The notes beneath the pieces were generated by a model. That model was given only the letters and a program-made list of their open reading frames with translations, did no database searches and had not been told where the DNA came from. Positions 1-9,955 of a DNA stretch of 64,000 nucleotides are shown here, piece by piece. Numbering within the stretch: the first letter of the stretch is position 1; the number at the start of each line of letters is the position of its first letter. Position numbers and translations under genes: made by a program. The DNA comes from Serpula lacrymans var. lacrymans S7.9. Taxonomy: Eukaryota; Basidiomycota; Agaricomycetes; Boletales; Serpulaceae. Location: contig NW_006763292.1 of the NCBI RefSeq assembly GCF_000218685.1, positions 2,242,897-2,306,896 of the forward strand. The letters are read 5' to 3'.

Positions 1-127
1 GATTGGTCATGTGACTTATGAAAAGTCCGAAATTGTAAAGTAAAGTAAATGGTCACATGATCAGTCATGTGACTTGGAAAATAAAAGTAGAAGTACAAAA
101 TAGTGAAGCATAAGTACTTACTGTACC
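1..127. repeat. Dispersed repeat R1, left copy (truncated by window start)
   Basis: This stretch matches 59945-60065 in the same orientation, with scattered substitutions and small indels. Both contain a run of AAAGTAAAGTAAA followed by a palindrome (GTCACATGA at 52-60 and TCATGTGAC at 65-73). The family is unknown. The match to the right copy stops near the GTACTTACTG sequence, after which the two loci differ completely. It may be one end of a transposon whose remainder lies left of the window. Confidence 0.7.
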
Positions 128-595
128 AACCTGAGTCTTTGTGTCCCATCCTTGGACTACAAAAATTGTGTCCGATATTTGATAAATTGGCATCAAATTG
201 GATAGTACTAGATCTGTGAAGATATCATAACCTTGGTCAACCAAAACATCAGTGAAAACACCATCCCCTTGCAAGTCTACGACCAGAGGCTCAGAGACAT
301 CAGCTTGAGTTTTTGATATATCGGTAGAGTTTTTGGCTGGTGGGGCATTGATACGAAGGCACTTGTACCCTCACTGTTTAACTGGAGTTGTGTTTGCTGC
401 TGCAAATTAATCCATTAAAGGATCATCGTGTGACTGCCGCTTGAGGCCAGTTGTAGCAGGCAAACTGTCATCAACAAAATAAACAGTTTTGCCCTCATCA
501 TCGAGACTTGGCAAACAAGACAAGTTGTCGGGGTAGTTGACCTTGAATAGTCGCAATTTTGGCAAGGAAGGTGGTGTCTTGAGAATGCACCGCAT
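128..595 (-). pseudogene. Decayed coding-like frame, unknown family
   Basis: On the minus strand one frame runs from about 595 to 128. It is broken only by a TAA near 404 and a TGA near 372. The pieces read like protein, for example a stretch ending ...VVQGWDTKTQV just before a plausible GT donor near 128. No family is recognised. It lies next to repeat R1 and upstream of an LTR-like element, so it may be the remains of a mobile-element gene. Low confidence, because the pieces are short. Confidence 0.25.
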
Positions 596-1870
596 ATTTG
601 TTGACTTTAATACCTTGATTTATGATTTTCAGTTGTTTTTTCAGAAATTTTATATTACTTACAGTACATGGTTCAGACCTCAGGCCTTAGTTTTCAGTCC
701 TCAGTCTTGTTTCTATGCTGGCGGTAGCAAGACTCTAATGTCAGTTGCAGCCAGCCAAGCGGACTTTTTATTCGCCTTCTGTCCGTTGAACCTTCTGCCA
801 AAATTGGGTTAAGTAGAATGGTTTGCACAAACCATTTTGAATTCAAATGCTCTCATCAAGTTCAGTCCTACGGTACCATATTGCATGAGCCAAGCAACAA
901 CAAACACGATACCAGGAACTACAAAATCAGTATGTTTGTTTACACCACAATTTTTTGCTCACCTAACATTATGAAACCCATTAATAGACAGCCTCAACAA
1001 TGTCAAAAATGCCCCGGTTCCCCTTTAATGTCTCTGTGTCAACACACAAAAGCAGGTCATATATACCTAGAATTTGTAAGTTTCTTCATTTGAATTTCTT
1101 ACGCTTTCCTCACCTTATTATTTTACTCAGTGTCAAGCTAATATAGAACGAAACCTCCAATGTACTGGTACTGGTACCACCACCAGCACAAACACGACTG
1201 CATGTGAGGAACAACCTATTTTACCATACAGTTGCCAAAACCAGGCCCAGTTTTTGACCCCTGCAGTCCTTTTAATAATGGATACACAGATGCTACAACA
1301 CTTCAAGCTCCTGGCACACCTTCGTCTCTCACTGACACGCCCTGCCGTTGCACTCGTATAACCAACAGGAACCCGCAATTTAGCTACATTGAAGGGGCCA
1401 AGCGTGTGTTACAATTTCTATTGGACATTTAAGGACTACTCATTTCTCTTTACTCATTGGTTATACCATCGGACCGATGACTCATTTCCTTCACGTACAC
1501 TTCCGCTCCTCTTGCATTCGCAGTACCTATTATAGTACTTAGTCCTCAACAGACGGACCTGCCCTAGATAGGACCTAACTCCTATCACCGATTCCTTTCC
1601 ATTATAAATACACATGTAACAGCAGTAGTATTCTCTAATACAATTCTACGCAGTTTACGCTTACAAAGCTAGACTCCTAAGATCAGACTTCTACTCAGAA
1701 GAAGACCAACTCCCATTGGAAGACCTCTATTCAGAACTGCATTCTCAAACTTGTCTTCGGATAAGTCTCCCTTGAAACCTCAACAAACCCTCAGACTTTG
1801 TTAAGCACTTCGTGTGTAACAGCATGGAGTCAATAATTGGGGTAGGTTTTTCTATTATTGAAAAAGGCGG
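596..1870. other. Gene-free stretch between R1 and the LTR-like element
   Basis: Only short open frames are present and none has a recognisable motif or a convincing splice pattern. The last bases before the LTR-like element (about 1860-1870) are purine-rich, which would fit a polypurine tract if the element's internal region lay to the left. That is only a weak suggestion. Confidence 0.4.
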
Positions 1871-1985
1871 TGTCATGCACCAAAGTTGATTGGTAGCATG
1901 GACAGGTGTCAATAATGAAGCGAATATTCAAAAGACTCGCCTTTGCGCCACACAGGCACAGTGCCACGTGGAATAGTAATTAATA

Positions 1986-2723
1986 TTGCCTTTTTCGAAC
2001 TTGTGGCTGATCAGCATCACCTCTATTAGGCAATCCAGTCACGCTCACCTTTGCTTTTCCATCCGGTACTTTCCATGTTTCGGCATTTCGGCAAATTTTC
2101 GCGTCGCCACTGGCTACACATTGCATTGCGCCCTCGCTTTTGTCGTTTCCCTTACTCCCCTTCCTTTGCCTAGCCACACCATGGGCCCCTTCCTCTCCTT
2201 TTTATTCTCACCTGACGGTCGTTTCTGGATCCCCATTCTAATCCACTTTTCCGTCACCTCCACCCTCCTCCTCCTCATTTTATTTGCACCCCCACCATTT
2301 CTGATGTCACCACTTCCTATCCACTTCCATCGCCAATCTGTTGACTACCACGTGCCACTGCTGATATCAGCAAAGCCCCGGCGGCCGGTTCAAATAGGGC
2401 AACAGGTCCATCTTTATGACGTCGATCTACCATCATATACTATCAAAACATCGGTCACTCGTCTTGCCTGGTTGGAGCGTGGGTGGGTAATTTTTGAGCT
2501 GGAGAAGGTTCATCCCCTTGCGTCGCCCATGTTCATCGCTGTCCCATTCACTTGGGTACACTTATCTTTTGTCCATCGTCTTCGCTACAGCTACACCTAC
2601 CACACGCTGCCTGGGACTCACTTGTTCCAAATTGGAACTACTCCTCTCCCTCCCTCGTTTGATCAGGTGGTCCAACACAACCAGTCCATTGGTAAGGCCA
2701 TGGAACTGTCGGATTTGGACTAG
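1986..2723 (+). CDS. Open reading frame inside left LTR-like element
   Basis: The frame is open for 245 codons. The first in-frame ATG is at 2178, so an ATG-started product would be about 181 aa. It has a hydrophobic segment near the ATG (around residues 15-35 of that product) followed by a soluble part. The second repeat copy keeps the frame and length, but most differences in its first two thirds change the amino acid, so the N-terminal part shows little sign of selection. The last 276 bp around the C-terminus (2458-2733) are identical between copies. No family recognised. It could be an incidental frame in repeat DNA. Confidence 0.3.
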   Translation: MPFSNLWLISITSIRQSSHAHLCFSIRYFPCFGISANFRVATGYTLHCALAFVVSLTPLPLPSHTMGPFLSFLFSPDGRFWIPILIHFSVTSTLLLLILFAPPPFLMSPLPIHFHRQSVDYHVPLLISAKPRRPVQIGQQVHLYDVDLPSYTIKTSVTRLAWLERGWVIFELEKVHPLASPMFIAVPFTWVHLSFVHRLRYSYTYHTLPGTHLFQIGTTPLPPSFDQVVQHNQSIGKAMELSDLD

Positions 2724-3134
2724 GTGGTGGACCTGTGGCTCCAGTTTCTTTTTCTTCAGCAGAACATTCATTTACAGTGCAATTATTTTTGATTTTTGAA
2801 TCATTTTTATGGACACATATTTTTTTAGAATGCCTGACTGACAATAAAGGAACTGTGTTGATACTGATAGTGTTATGCCTTGCCCTTTTTTTACTGCATC
2901 TTCCCATGACATCATGATTTTCCTGCTCTCTTTTTGCTATTGGACTTTACTTTATGGCTATACAAACCTGTGACATTACTCACAGCATTCATTGTTCTAT
3001 CTCTTTCTTTTCCTTTTTTTGACAATCTTATCCTGTACTACCTACGCAGGATTCGTCAGCATACATTCCTTCCTTCATGTTCTTTCTCATTCTTTTTGCA
3101 CAGCTATACTGTGCATAGCCTACTTTTCTTTTAC

Positions 3135-3142
3135 TATATAAA
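3135..3142 (+). promoter_or_regulatory. TATA-like box in left LTR-like element
   Basis: TATATAAA preceded by a pyrimidine-rich stretch and a short palindrome (GCACAG/CTGTGC around 3099-3115). The same arrangement is conserved at 61548-61555 in the second copy. The position, about 1.26 kb into a 1.8 kb LTR, fits a U3 promoter. Confidence 0.45.
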
Positions 3143-3714
3143 CCCCTGTATTTTACCTTCTAAAAAAAAAACAAGAACTCCAATCCAGACTTCTTCTCTA
3201 CTCTCAAGTTCACTACTCTGCTACTTGTGATCCAGTGTGGTCACAACACTTCCCACTTCTACATTTATTGACTGCTGTCATCGTCACTCGTCACTTTTGA
3301 AAGTGATTGTCTTCCCTTTCGATCAGAGGCCTTCTGAGCACTACAGTTTGTGTGTCAGGAGCCTGCTATCACTGGGAACCTCGTCACCTCGTCATCCTCG
3401 TTGTTCTCAAACCTACCTTGTGCTACCATTAGCAAGGTAGTGCTTGTTTATACTCGTTACAAAGCCCCTATCTTTCTATAAATTCAACTATCCCTCCTCC
3501 TCAAAACCCACACTCATACACCTTTGGGTTTTTACTTTGAAGGATCTTTATACATACCACCCCATGAACAACCAGAGCACCCACTGTTCTAGGAGGCAAA
3601 GCCCATAAACAAGTTCCGTGGAATCTGGGAGGATTGTGTGTTAGTTTGTTTTTTTTGTGTGTGGTTTTCTAACAACAGTTCTCATCATCGACAACAGTAC
3701 CACTGTTGTACTTA

Positions 3715-4066
3715 CCTTCCTTTCAGCCATCCTAAACGACTTAGTGGATGAGGTGACGGCACTGGAAAAATTGTTATACAATATAATGGGAGGCTCTGTT
3801 GTAAAGTATACAAAAGAGAAAAAAGGTCAGTAAACATATGGTATTATTCATGAAATATCAACTTACTGTTTGAAGCGGCTGTCAAACAAGCCGGTGGTGT
3901 TGACCAAACTGTCCAGGCTGCTGAAGAAAACGAAGAAGCTATCAACACAAGTGAGCAACAGTATATCAGAATTGCACTTGCTCACCGGATTCCCTCAGCC
4001 ACTGTCTCAGACACCGCAATCAGAATCCTACCTACCACCATTGTAACAAGTGTGAGGCAACGATAA
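3715..4066 (+). CDS. Possible two-exon coding remnant next to the LTR-like element
   Basis: After a pyrimidine-rich acceptor (CTTCCTTTCAG, ending near 3726) a frame reads ILNDLVDEVTALEKLL... to 3825. It is interrupted by a 50-nt GT-AG intron (3826-3875) and continues as AAVKQAGGVDQTVQAAEE... to a TAA at 4064-4066. The glutamate/alanine-rich helical character looks like protein, but no family is recognised and no start codon was identified. It could be the remnant of the element's own gene (gag-like) or of an unrelated host gene cut by the insertion. Confidence 0.25.
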
Positions 4067-4737
4067 ACTATAACAAAAACGAAACCTGTCTCCTTCTGCA
4101 CTTTGCAGGGAGTAAGGGGTTCAATGAGCTTGAGGTCGACAGACACTAGTAAATATAGCGAGTAGAGGACTTTGAGAGGTAAGCTTTAAAGGTTCTTGTT
4201 GAGGAGTAAAGCAGGTAAATTCAGTAATAAAAAACTAAGGAGCCATACATGAATAGGTAAGGCTTTATATAGTGAACTGTTCGTTTCTCAGACCGGAAGG
4301 AGAATATACGAAAAGTGGTCTGAGGAATCAATCGACCAATAAGAAAAAGAGAGAACAACTATCGTATGACTTTTAACTTGATTAATCAGCAGGTGAGAGA
4401 CTTGTACTAATAATAGAGGTTTGTCACGCGTGTTCAGGAACCGTATCCTCATAATGAGGTACGATCCTGAATAAGGCGTTATTAGTATAACCAGGCTTTA
4501 CTGAGGCTTTGGAGCTGGTTGGCGAGATGCTTACTACCAGTCCTTACTCCGTGTGCTGGCTGGCTGGGAGCGATACCCAGTCTCTGATCTGTGATATAAA
4601 ATGGTAGCGATGGTTAAGAAAGCCTGTGAGGGCTATGAGAAGTAAAACGGCAAATGATACCTCTAGCCCTAGAGCCAGAGGTGTGACAGGAAAGGCGTTC
4701 GAGAACCAAGACATAGCAAAGATAGGAAAATAATAAA
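4067..4737. other. Gene-free stretch
   Basis: No open frame longer than a few dozen codons and no recognisable repeat. It may be the upstream region of the 4738-6240 frame. Confidence 0.4.
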
Positions 4738-6240
4738 ATGGTCCTTACAACAAGTGCCGAGGATAATCAAGATAGCCATGATAAAAGTGATGATCAACAA
4801 GAGCAGGCCTTGATTGGGCTTGAGGCCAAGACCAAGGCCAAAAGAACCGAGACTGGATCAGAAGAGATCACATGTGGCGATGACAGACCAGGACAAGCAG
4901 GAGGTAGAGGTGAAGAAACAGATGTAATAAATGACAAAGAGCTAAGTGAAAGTATCTTTGGGAGTGATGAAAATGAAGGGCAAAATGACCATGAAAATAG
5001 GAAGGACAGTCACAACAAAATTGAACATGAGGCAAAAAAACACGAGGGCAACACCAAAAAGGGCAAGTGTAAGGAAAACGAGAAAGACACAGATAATCTA
5101 GATATAGGTGGCGCTCGACAACAAGGAAGGATCATCCAAACCTCTACCCAAGCCGAGATGCATCATCCGAGAAAATCCAATGCAAAGGCTAAAGCTGTAG
5201 CCAACGAGACAGGGTCTGTGGCATCAAAATAAAATGTAAATGTCGGAGAGAAAAGCAGAGGAAGAAGGGAGAAAGGAAAGAGTGCTGAGAAGAGAAAAAG
5301 GCAATCAGAGGAATTGGATGAATTGGATGAGAGCAATGAGGGGGGTGATGAACATGAAAATGAGGAGGAGGATGAGGGTGACAACAGCGATTACAACAAA
5401 GAAGATGTACTGAGTAAACCTAAAAAGCAAAAAATTCATATCAAAGTCGAGGAAAACAAAGCACCCACAAAAGATCCAAGTGAGTACTACATTTCCTCGC
5501 GATATATACACCACACGCTCATATTACCACCAGAGAAGGAGGCTGCAGGAAAGGACCAGATTCACAATTTTTTGAAAAATCCTGCAAACGGGATCCCTCA
5601 TGTTACTCGAGTGTACATTCAAGAAAACGCTGACCACTTACCTGAGGCTGGCCTTGTCTCTGCTAAACTTGGCCTTCACTGCTTGACAACCAATCGCAAC
5701 AACACCTTCTGCCTCTACCATAAGGGCACTGACAAAGTGGGCTCAAAAGCTGGAGAGAGCAGCAAAAAATACAAAATTACCGGTACTCCAGAGGCTTGTC
5801 ATGCGAACCAGAAAAAGGGAGATGGAGTTCAAGCACCTCCTGGCCACCTCAACTGTGGCTGCCCCATTGACGCCGCATTGTTTGATTTCTTTATCTGGAA
5901 ATTCATGCGTGCGACCGATAAGGACAGCAACCATCAAGAAAGTATGATAGATGAACATATTCATCCCCACCTACAATACTTCTTATACGACACACTGCGA
6001 AGCTTTGGCATTACCATGGACCACCTTTACAGCCTAAAACAAGGAGATCGAGAGGCACAAAAGCAGGTGTTGAGGGAAATATCAAGCAGGACCGTGGAGG
6101 AGCTAAAGAGGCTCAACAGTTCCAATGGCAACACAAATGAGGTGTTTGGAAATGATAGTGAGTTTCAGACTGAAACTCAGAACTCAGATGACAACAACAA
6201 GGACGAGATGAGTGATATGGATGACTCTGATACCAACTAA
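4738..6240 (+). pseudogene. Lysine/glutamate-rich unknown protein, frame broken by one stop
   Basis: Two open frames (4738-5232 and 5314-6240) are in the same phase. The DNA between them stays open, so the whole is a 500-codon frame interrupted only by a TAA at 5230-5232. The first third is very acidic and lysine-rich (nuclear-like, with a KRKR basic patch near codon 205). The second part is more globular (roughly codons 240-450), with cysteines and histidines such as HLNCGCPIDAALFDFFIW, then an acidic tail. There is no intron. No family recognised. The stop may be a nonsense mutation, a sequencing error, or lie in an unrecognised intron. If translation starts downstream, ATG at 5314 would give 308 aa. 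It sits among repeats, so it may belong to a mobile element. Confidence 0.45.
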
Positions 6241-6521
6241 GATACCTAGCTAGTTATGTATAGGACAATACATATTACATTGTTCCGAGAAGACAGATCA
6301 ACTACCTTGCGCGACTTTGCAGATTGTAACACTGAAACAATTGAGCCATGAAAAGTTGGATTATGAACTCAAACTTGGTGGGCCATAGCCAGAAATTTGT
6401 CTGACTGAATCAGTCCTTGAATGCAGCATAAGTGACCATAAGGCGACTATGATGTTACTTTTGTGATGTCTGAACCCCCCATTAAATCTGAAACCCCCGT
6501 GGGCAACAGGATGGTTAGGGT

Positions 6522-6707
6522 GAACCATTTCAGTACTGTACAGGATGGTGTTATGACACCATACCACTTCATATGGTCTGGGTGAACCATATGATGTCTA
6601 GCCAGGATGGTTTTGTGATGCCATACCACCTCATATGGTCTGGTTGAACCATTTTAGTACTGGACAGGATGGTCCTGTGACACCATACCACTTCATATGG
6701 TCTGTGG
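6522..6707. repeat. 62-bp minisatellite, three copies
   Basis: Units start with GAACCAT at 6522, 6584 and 6646, and each is exactly 62 bp. They share GGATGG...TGA[CT][AG]CCATACCAC..CATATGGTCTG. A partial unit precedes (from about 6494) and weaker related words (CATATG, ATGGTGT..ACACCAT) continue to about 6840. Each unit contains a short inverted repeat (GGTGTTATGACACC in unit 1). Confidence 0.8.
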
Positions 6708-7249
6708 GGAATATATGAACCCTATTTGGGATGGTCTGTCAAAACTATAGCTAAACATATGATATTTACAAACTGTACTATATACTTGGTATGGTGTATC
6801 AACACCATATCTGACAATATGGTTTTGTAGAGCCATCTCAGTTAACTCTCACATGGTATGTGTGAACTATCTGTCCTTTGTTTTGCATTGTTTATAGTCT
6901 CGCATTGATGTGGTTATGGTGGCTGGCTGTACGCGTCTATCCGTAATACCATGTGTCGGCTGCCCCCTGTGATACCAACTGCCATTTCCGTTCAAACATT
7001 CGAGACAACTAAAGTTCAAACATCTCTACATTCAAGAGTGTAAGCTAATGTAATCTAGTAACATCATGGACAGAAGATCAAGACGTGACATATACGTGAA
7101 CATGACCCAAGAACTAATTATTGTAAAAGATCATCAACGACAGTGCAGTACAGTGATCAGCAAATTAGCGAGACAATATACCTGTCGGATAGTATCGAGT
7201 AATTGAGAAACGTAGCCTGGAATTTGTATCGGAAACATCAGCCATCCCA
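6708..7249. other. Degenerate repeat tail and 3' flank of the BAR-SH3 gene
   Basis: To about 6840 the sequence keeps minisatellite-like words. The rest has no gene-like frame and probably includes the 3' untranslated region of the minus-strand gene ending at 7250. Confidence 0.4.
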
Positions 7250-9682
7250 TTATGTATGCATTTGGAAACAGTTGCTGCAGAAACCGCGGGGCTTGAAAGG
7301 GTTTTGTCTGAACCCTTTGCAATCTGCTGCAGAAACGTCCATCAGGCTGTCAAATGGAGAACCGTCTTGAGAACCACTAAACGACGAGGCAGGGGTGATT
7401 TGCTTCGACAGAGAACCATTGGATTGAGATCGGTGAGCAATGGCTCTACGATCGGGAACCGGTGGGGCAGCAAGAACATTGCCTGTCGACCTTCGAGGAG
7501 GTGGAGGCGGCGGGGCTTTCCTCGCTAAACTGACCTCAGGGTTAGACCTACTGCTTATAAAAGGAGCCTGCCCCGTCCTTGGAATCAAGAGGGAATCGTT
7601 GAGATCAATATCGACGTCCTTTTTTGCAGGCATCAAACGCCTTTCTTCGTCCTCTTCTGCCACTGTACTGGTGATGCTTTCGGTATCATATCCAAGCCCA
7701 TACAACGGACTGCGAGGCATAAGTGGAGGGTCGTCAAAAGGTTCTCTTTCATCGTCAGATTCTAAATGTCCAGCTGAATGGACTGGGCGGAGTTCGTCAT
7801 CTGATGACTGTGCAGCGTCTGCGTTTGGACCAAACCGATGGGGCAAAGGAGGTCGAGTCGCTCTAGATGTTGAGATCTCTGTGTAGGGTGTTGGGAAAAG
7901 ACCTCTACGGCCATCGTCTAGTTCTCCTAACCACCAGTCTTCTAACACCTCATTTATCACCATGATCTCATCTCCAGCTTTGAAACTCAGCTCATCAGAA
8001 GAACCTGTAAAATCATATAACGCTCTAACTATCTTCTTATCCTGCCTCGAAGGTGGCTTTAGAATGCGGATAGGGATCCTTGGTGATGATTCGTTTCCAA
8101 GATCTTTGGATTTAATGATCGGTGACTTCTTGGTAAAAGATCGCGAGCTTGGAGGGCGAGAAATATCACTGATATCTTTGACATCATCTTCGTCGTTTGG
8201 AAGAGCAGAAAAGTTCTCCTTTTTTCCACGCCCTGAGATAGTGCTCACGGCACTAGAAGCCCAGCCAGTGACGCTCTTCCTCTTGGTCGACCTGTCGGTC
8301 TTTCCCGCATCCACGGTTGCAGCGCTATCAGATCGTAACCTTGATGCTCTAGATGTAGGTCGAGAGGGAGGCTTGCTCCCCGAGTCCGACTTGCGCCGCA
8401 AGGGAGGCTTACCCGTCAGTTCACCTTCTGATTCTTCTGAAGAGTCCACAGCATTGGAACGAGTGGTCTTGGTGGATCGCTTCGACCGTACAGAGTTAAA
8501 TTTGGTGTCATCCATAGAACGAGAGAATACGTGAAGCGGACCAGTCGACCTCGAGCTCTCAAATTTCGAAAGTGTAGACCTATACTGAATAAGATACACA
8601 TCCCATGCAAGAAGTCGCACCACTTACTCGTTGCACCAGGTCTGTTTGACATCTTTCAATACCTCATAGTACTGCTTGGCAAAATTTAACTCGAGATCCA
8701 AAAACGTCGTCAGCTCGCGTAATTGTTGTATTTCATTCTCCTGAATGGCATGCATGCGGACTCGTACGTCTTCCGAAGTTTCCTCGCTAGCCGGCCATGA
8801 GTCAAGGCAATGGAATAGGGGTAATTGGATACGTACTAGCGCAATCTGCACCTTTGTAGCTCTTCTTCAGCTTCCTTCTTGTCCTTTTCCTTTTTGCTAC
8901 TCTTCAACTTTTCCGCTTTGGTGATAGCAGCATCATAACTCAATCTATACTGAAGTTGATAAGCGAATGCTGCATCGGAGAGTGACAAGCAAGACTCGCC
9001 TCCGACTTTCTAATTTCTTTCGTTGGTGCTCATAGTCTTTGATATCATCTCCAAACTTCTGGCAGGACGAGATAAAGGTATCGTTAAACGTCAGAGCGTA
9101 AGCTTCCTGGAGAGTGGCCACTTTACAATGGGCGCGGCCCATTTTCACAAGTGAGGTGCCTGATGAACGGTGTCAGCACCTTGATCAGTCAAACAACAAA
9201 ATACACACCATATTCCGAATCTTCTCCAAATTCCTCTCCATGTGTAATCATGACGATACCCAGAGCGTCGATTGGCATGAGTTTCTCCGTTTCATGAGCC
9301 GCCGCAGATTCCTTCTTCTTTGACAAGGCTCGATGGTAAACTTCAGACACTGTCTGCATCCTACACGATACGAACCAAAGTGAGCCATGCACTATCATGA
9401 TAGAGGCCTAGACTTGAAGCGTACCGCAGGAGGCCTTCCTTGCGCAGATCTATGTCCTGTTCCAACTCTTTGAACTCATCCGCGATAACCGTCTTGTCTC
9501 GCGAATATATTTTTTCACCAGCCCACTAAATAATGCGTTCAGGATGAATGTGAAGTTTGAGAAACAAAAGTGGGACCACAAACCTGTCGAAGTTTCCCGA
9601 GCTAGATATGCGCAATTGAACCAGTGGTAAACGAACGTTACGAATTGTTCAGTCATATGTCTCTCACCTGTTTACTAGCCAT
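7250..9682 (-). CDS. BAR-domain and SH3-domain protein
   Basis: A predicted membrane-curvature adaptor of endocytosis or actin, of the BAR-SH3 (endophilin/amphiphysin-like) type. It starts at ATG 9682 (MASKQ), followed at once by an intron. Short exons reading LGKLRQ and WAGEKIYSRDKTVIADEF follow, the usual start of a fungal BAR domain. The BAR part (about residues 1-240) includes KMGRAHCKVATLQEAY and is rich in charged helices. After a serine/arginine-rich linker comes an SH3 domain reading ALYDFTGSSDELSFKAGD...WWLGELDDGRRGLFP. A polyproline patch (PPPPPPRR) follows, and the protein ends NPFKPRGFCSNCFQMHT, a short cysteine tail. At least five introns. The next gene upstream ends 273 bp from this start on the same strand. 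Confidence 0.85.
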
Positions 9683-9955
9683 GGCTGTCCTTTGTGTCAG
9701 AAAGTGAAAGGAATGGTTTTGGCTTAAACATGGTTATGGTCTTATACGTCAAAGGTAAGCTGACTTTTCCAAGACCGGCCTTGTCCGGCGCCTCCCTTTT
9801 AGTGAAATTCAAAAAGAAAATAACCTAGTGGGCCCATGGATACGGGGTTCGGTTCAACAAAGACACAAGACCTCAGAAAAGTGTAGAGGGAAATTACATC
9901 GTGGAGGCAATGAAGTAGAGTACAAGAAATCACTATGTACAGCGAACCGACTTGT

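Larger units (their letters stand above)
1871..3693 (+). mobile_element. LTR-like element, left copy (1.82 kb)
   Basis: A near-identical copy lies at 60284-62089 in direct orientation. Both begin TGTCATGCACC and end ATCGACA, giving the TG...CA ends with a 4-bp TGTC/GACA inverted repeat typical of long terminal repeats. Similarity stops abruptly at both ends. A TATA-like TATATAAA lies at 3135-3142, as expected for an LTR promoter. The five flanking bases (GGCGG left, ACAGT right) do not match, so no target-site duplication is visible. No gag-pol, tRNA primer site or reverse transcriptase was found beside it. Best reading: a solo LTR or one end of a decayed LTR retrotransposon. It carries an open frame (see next entry). 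Confidence 0.7.

Noticed and set aside
2638..2907. Minus-strand and overlapping short frames inside the LTR-like elements
   Set aside because: They mirror the main frame and shift freely between copies.
5163..5514. Minus-strand hydrophobic/serine-rich frames over the lysine-rich frame
   Set aside because: Antisense of AAG/GAG-rich codons gives artificial Ser/Phe/Leu-rich frames.
7440..8534. Plus-strand frames of 148 and 190 codons over the BAR-SH3 gene
   Set aside because: They are antisense shadows of the serine-rich linker and SH3 exon, with no family features.
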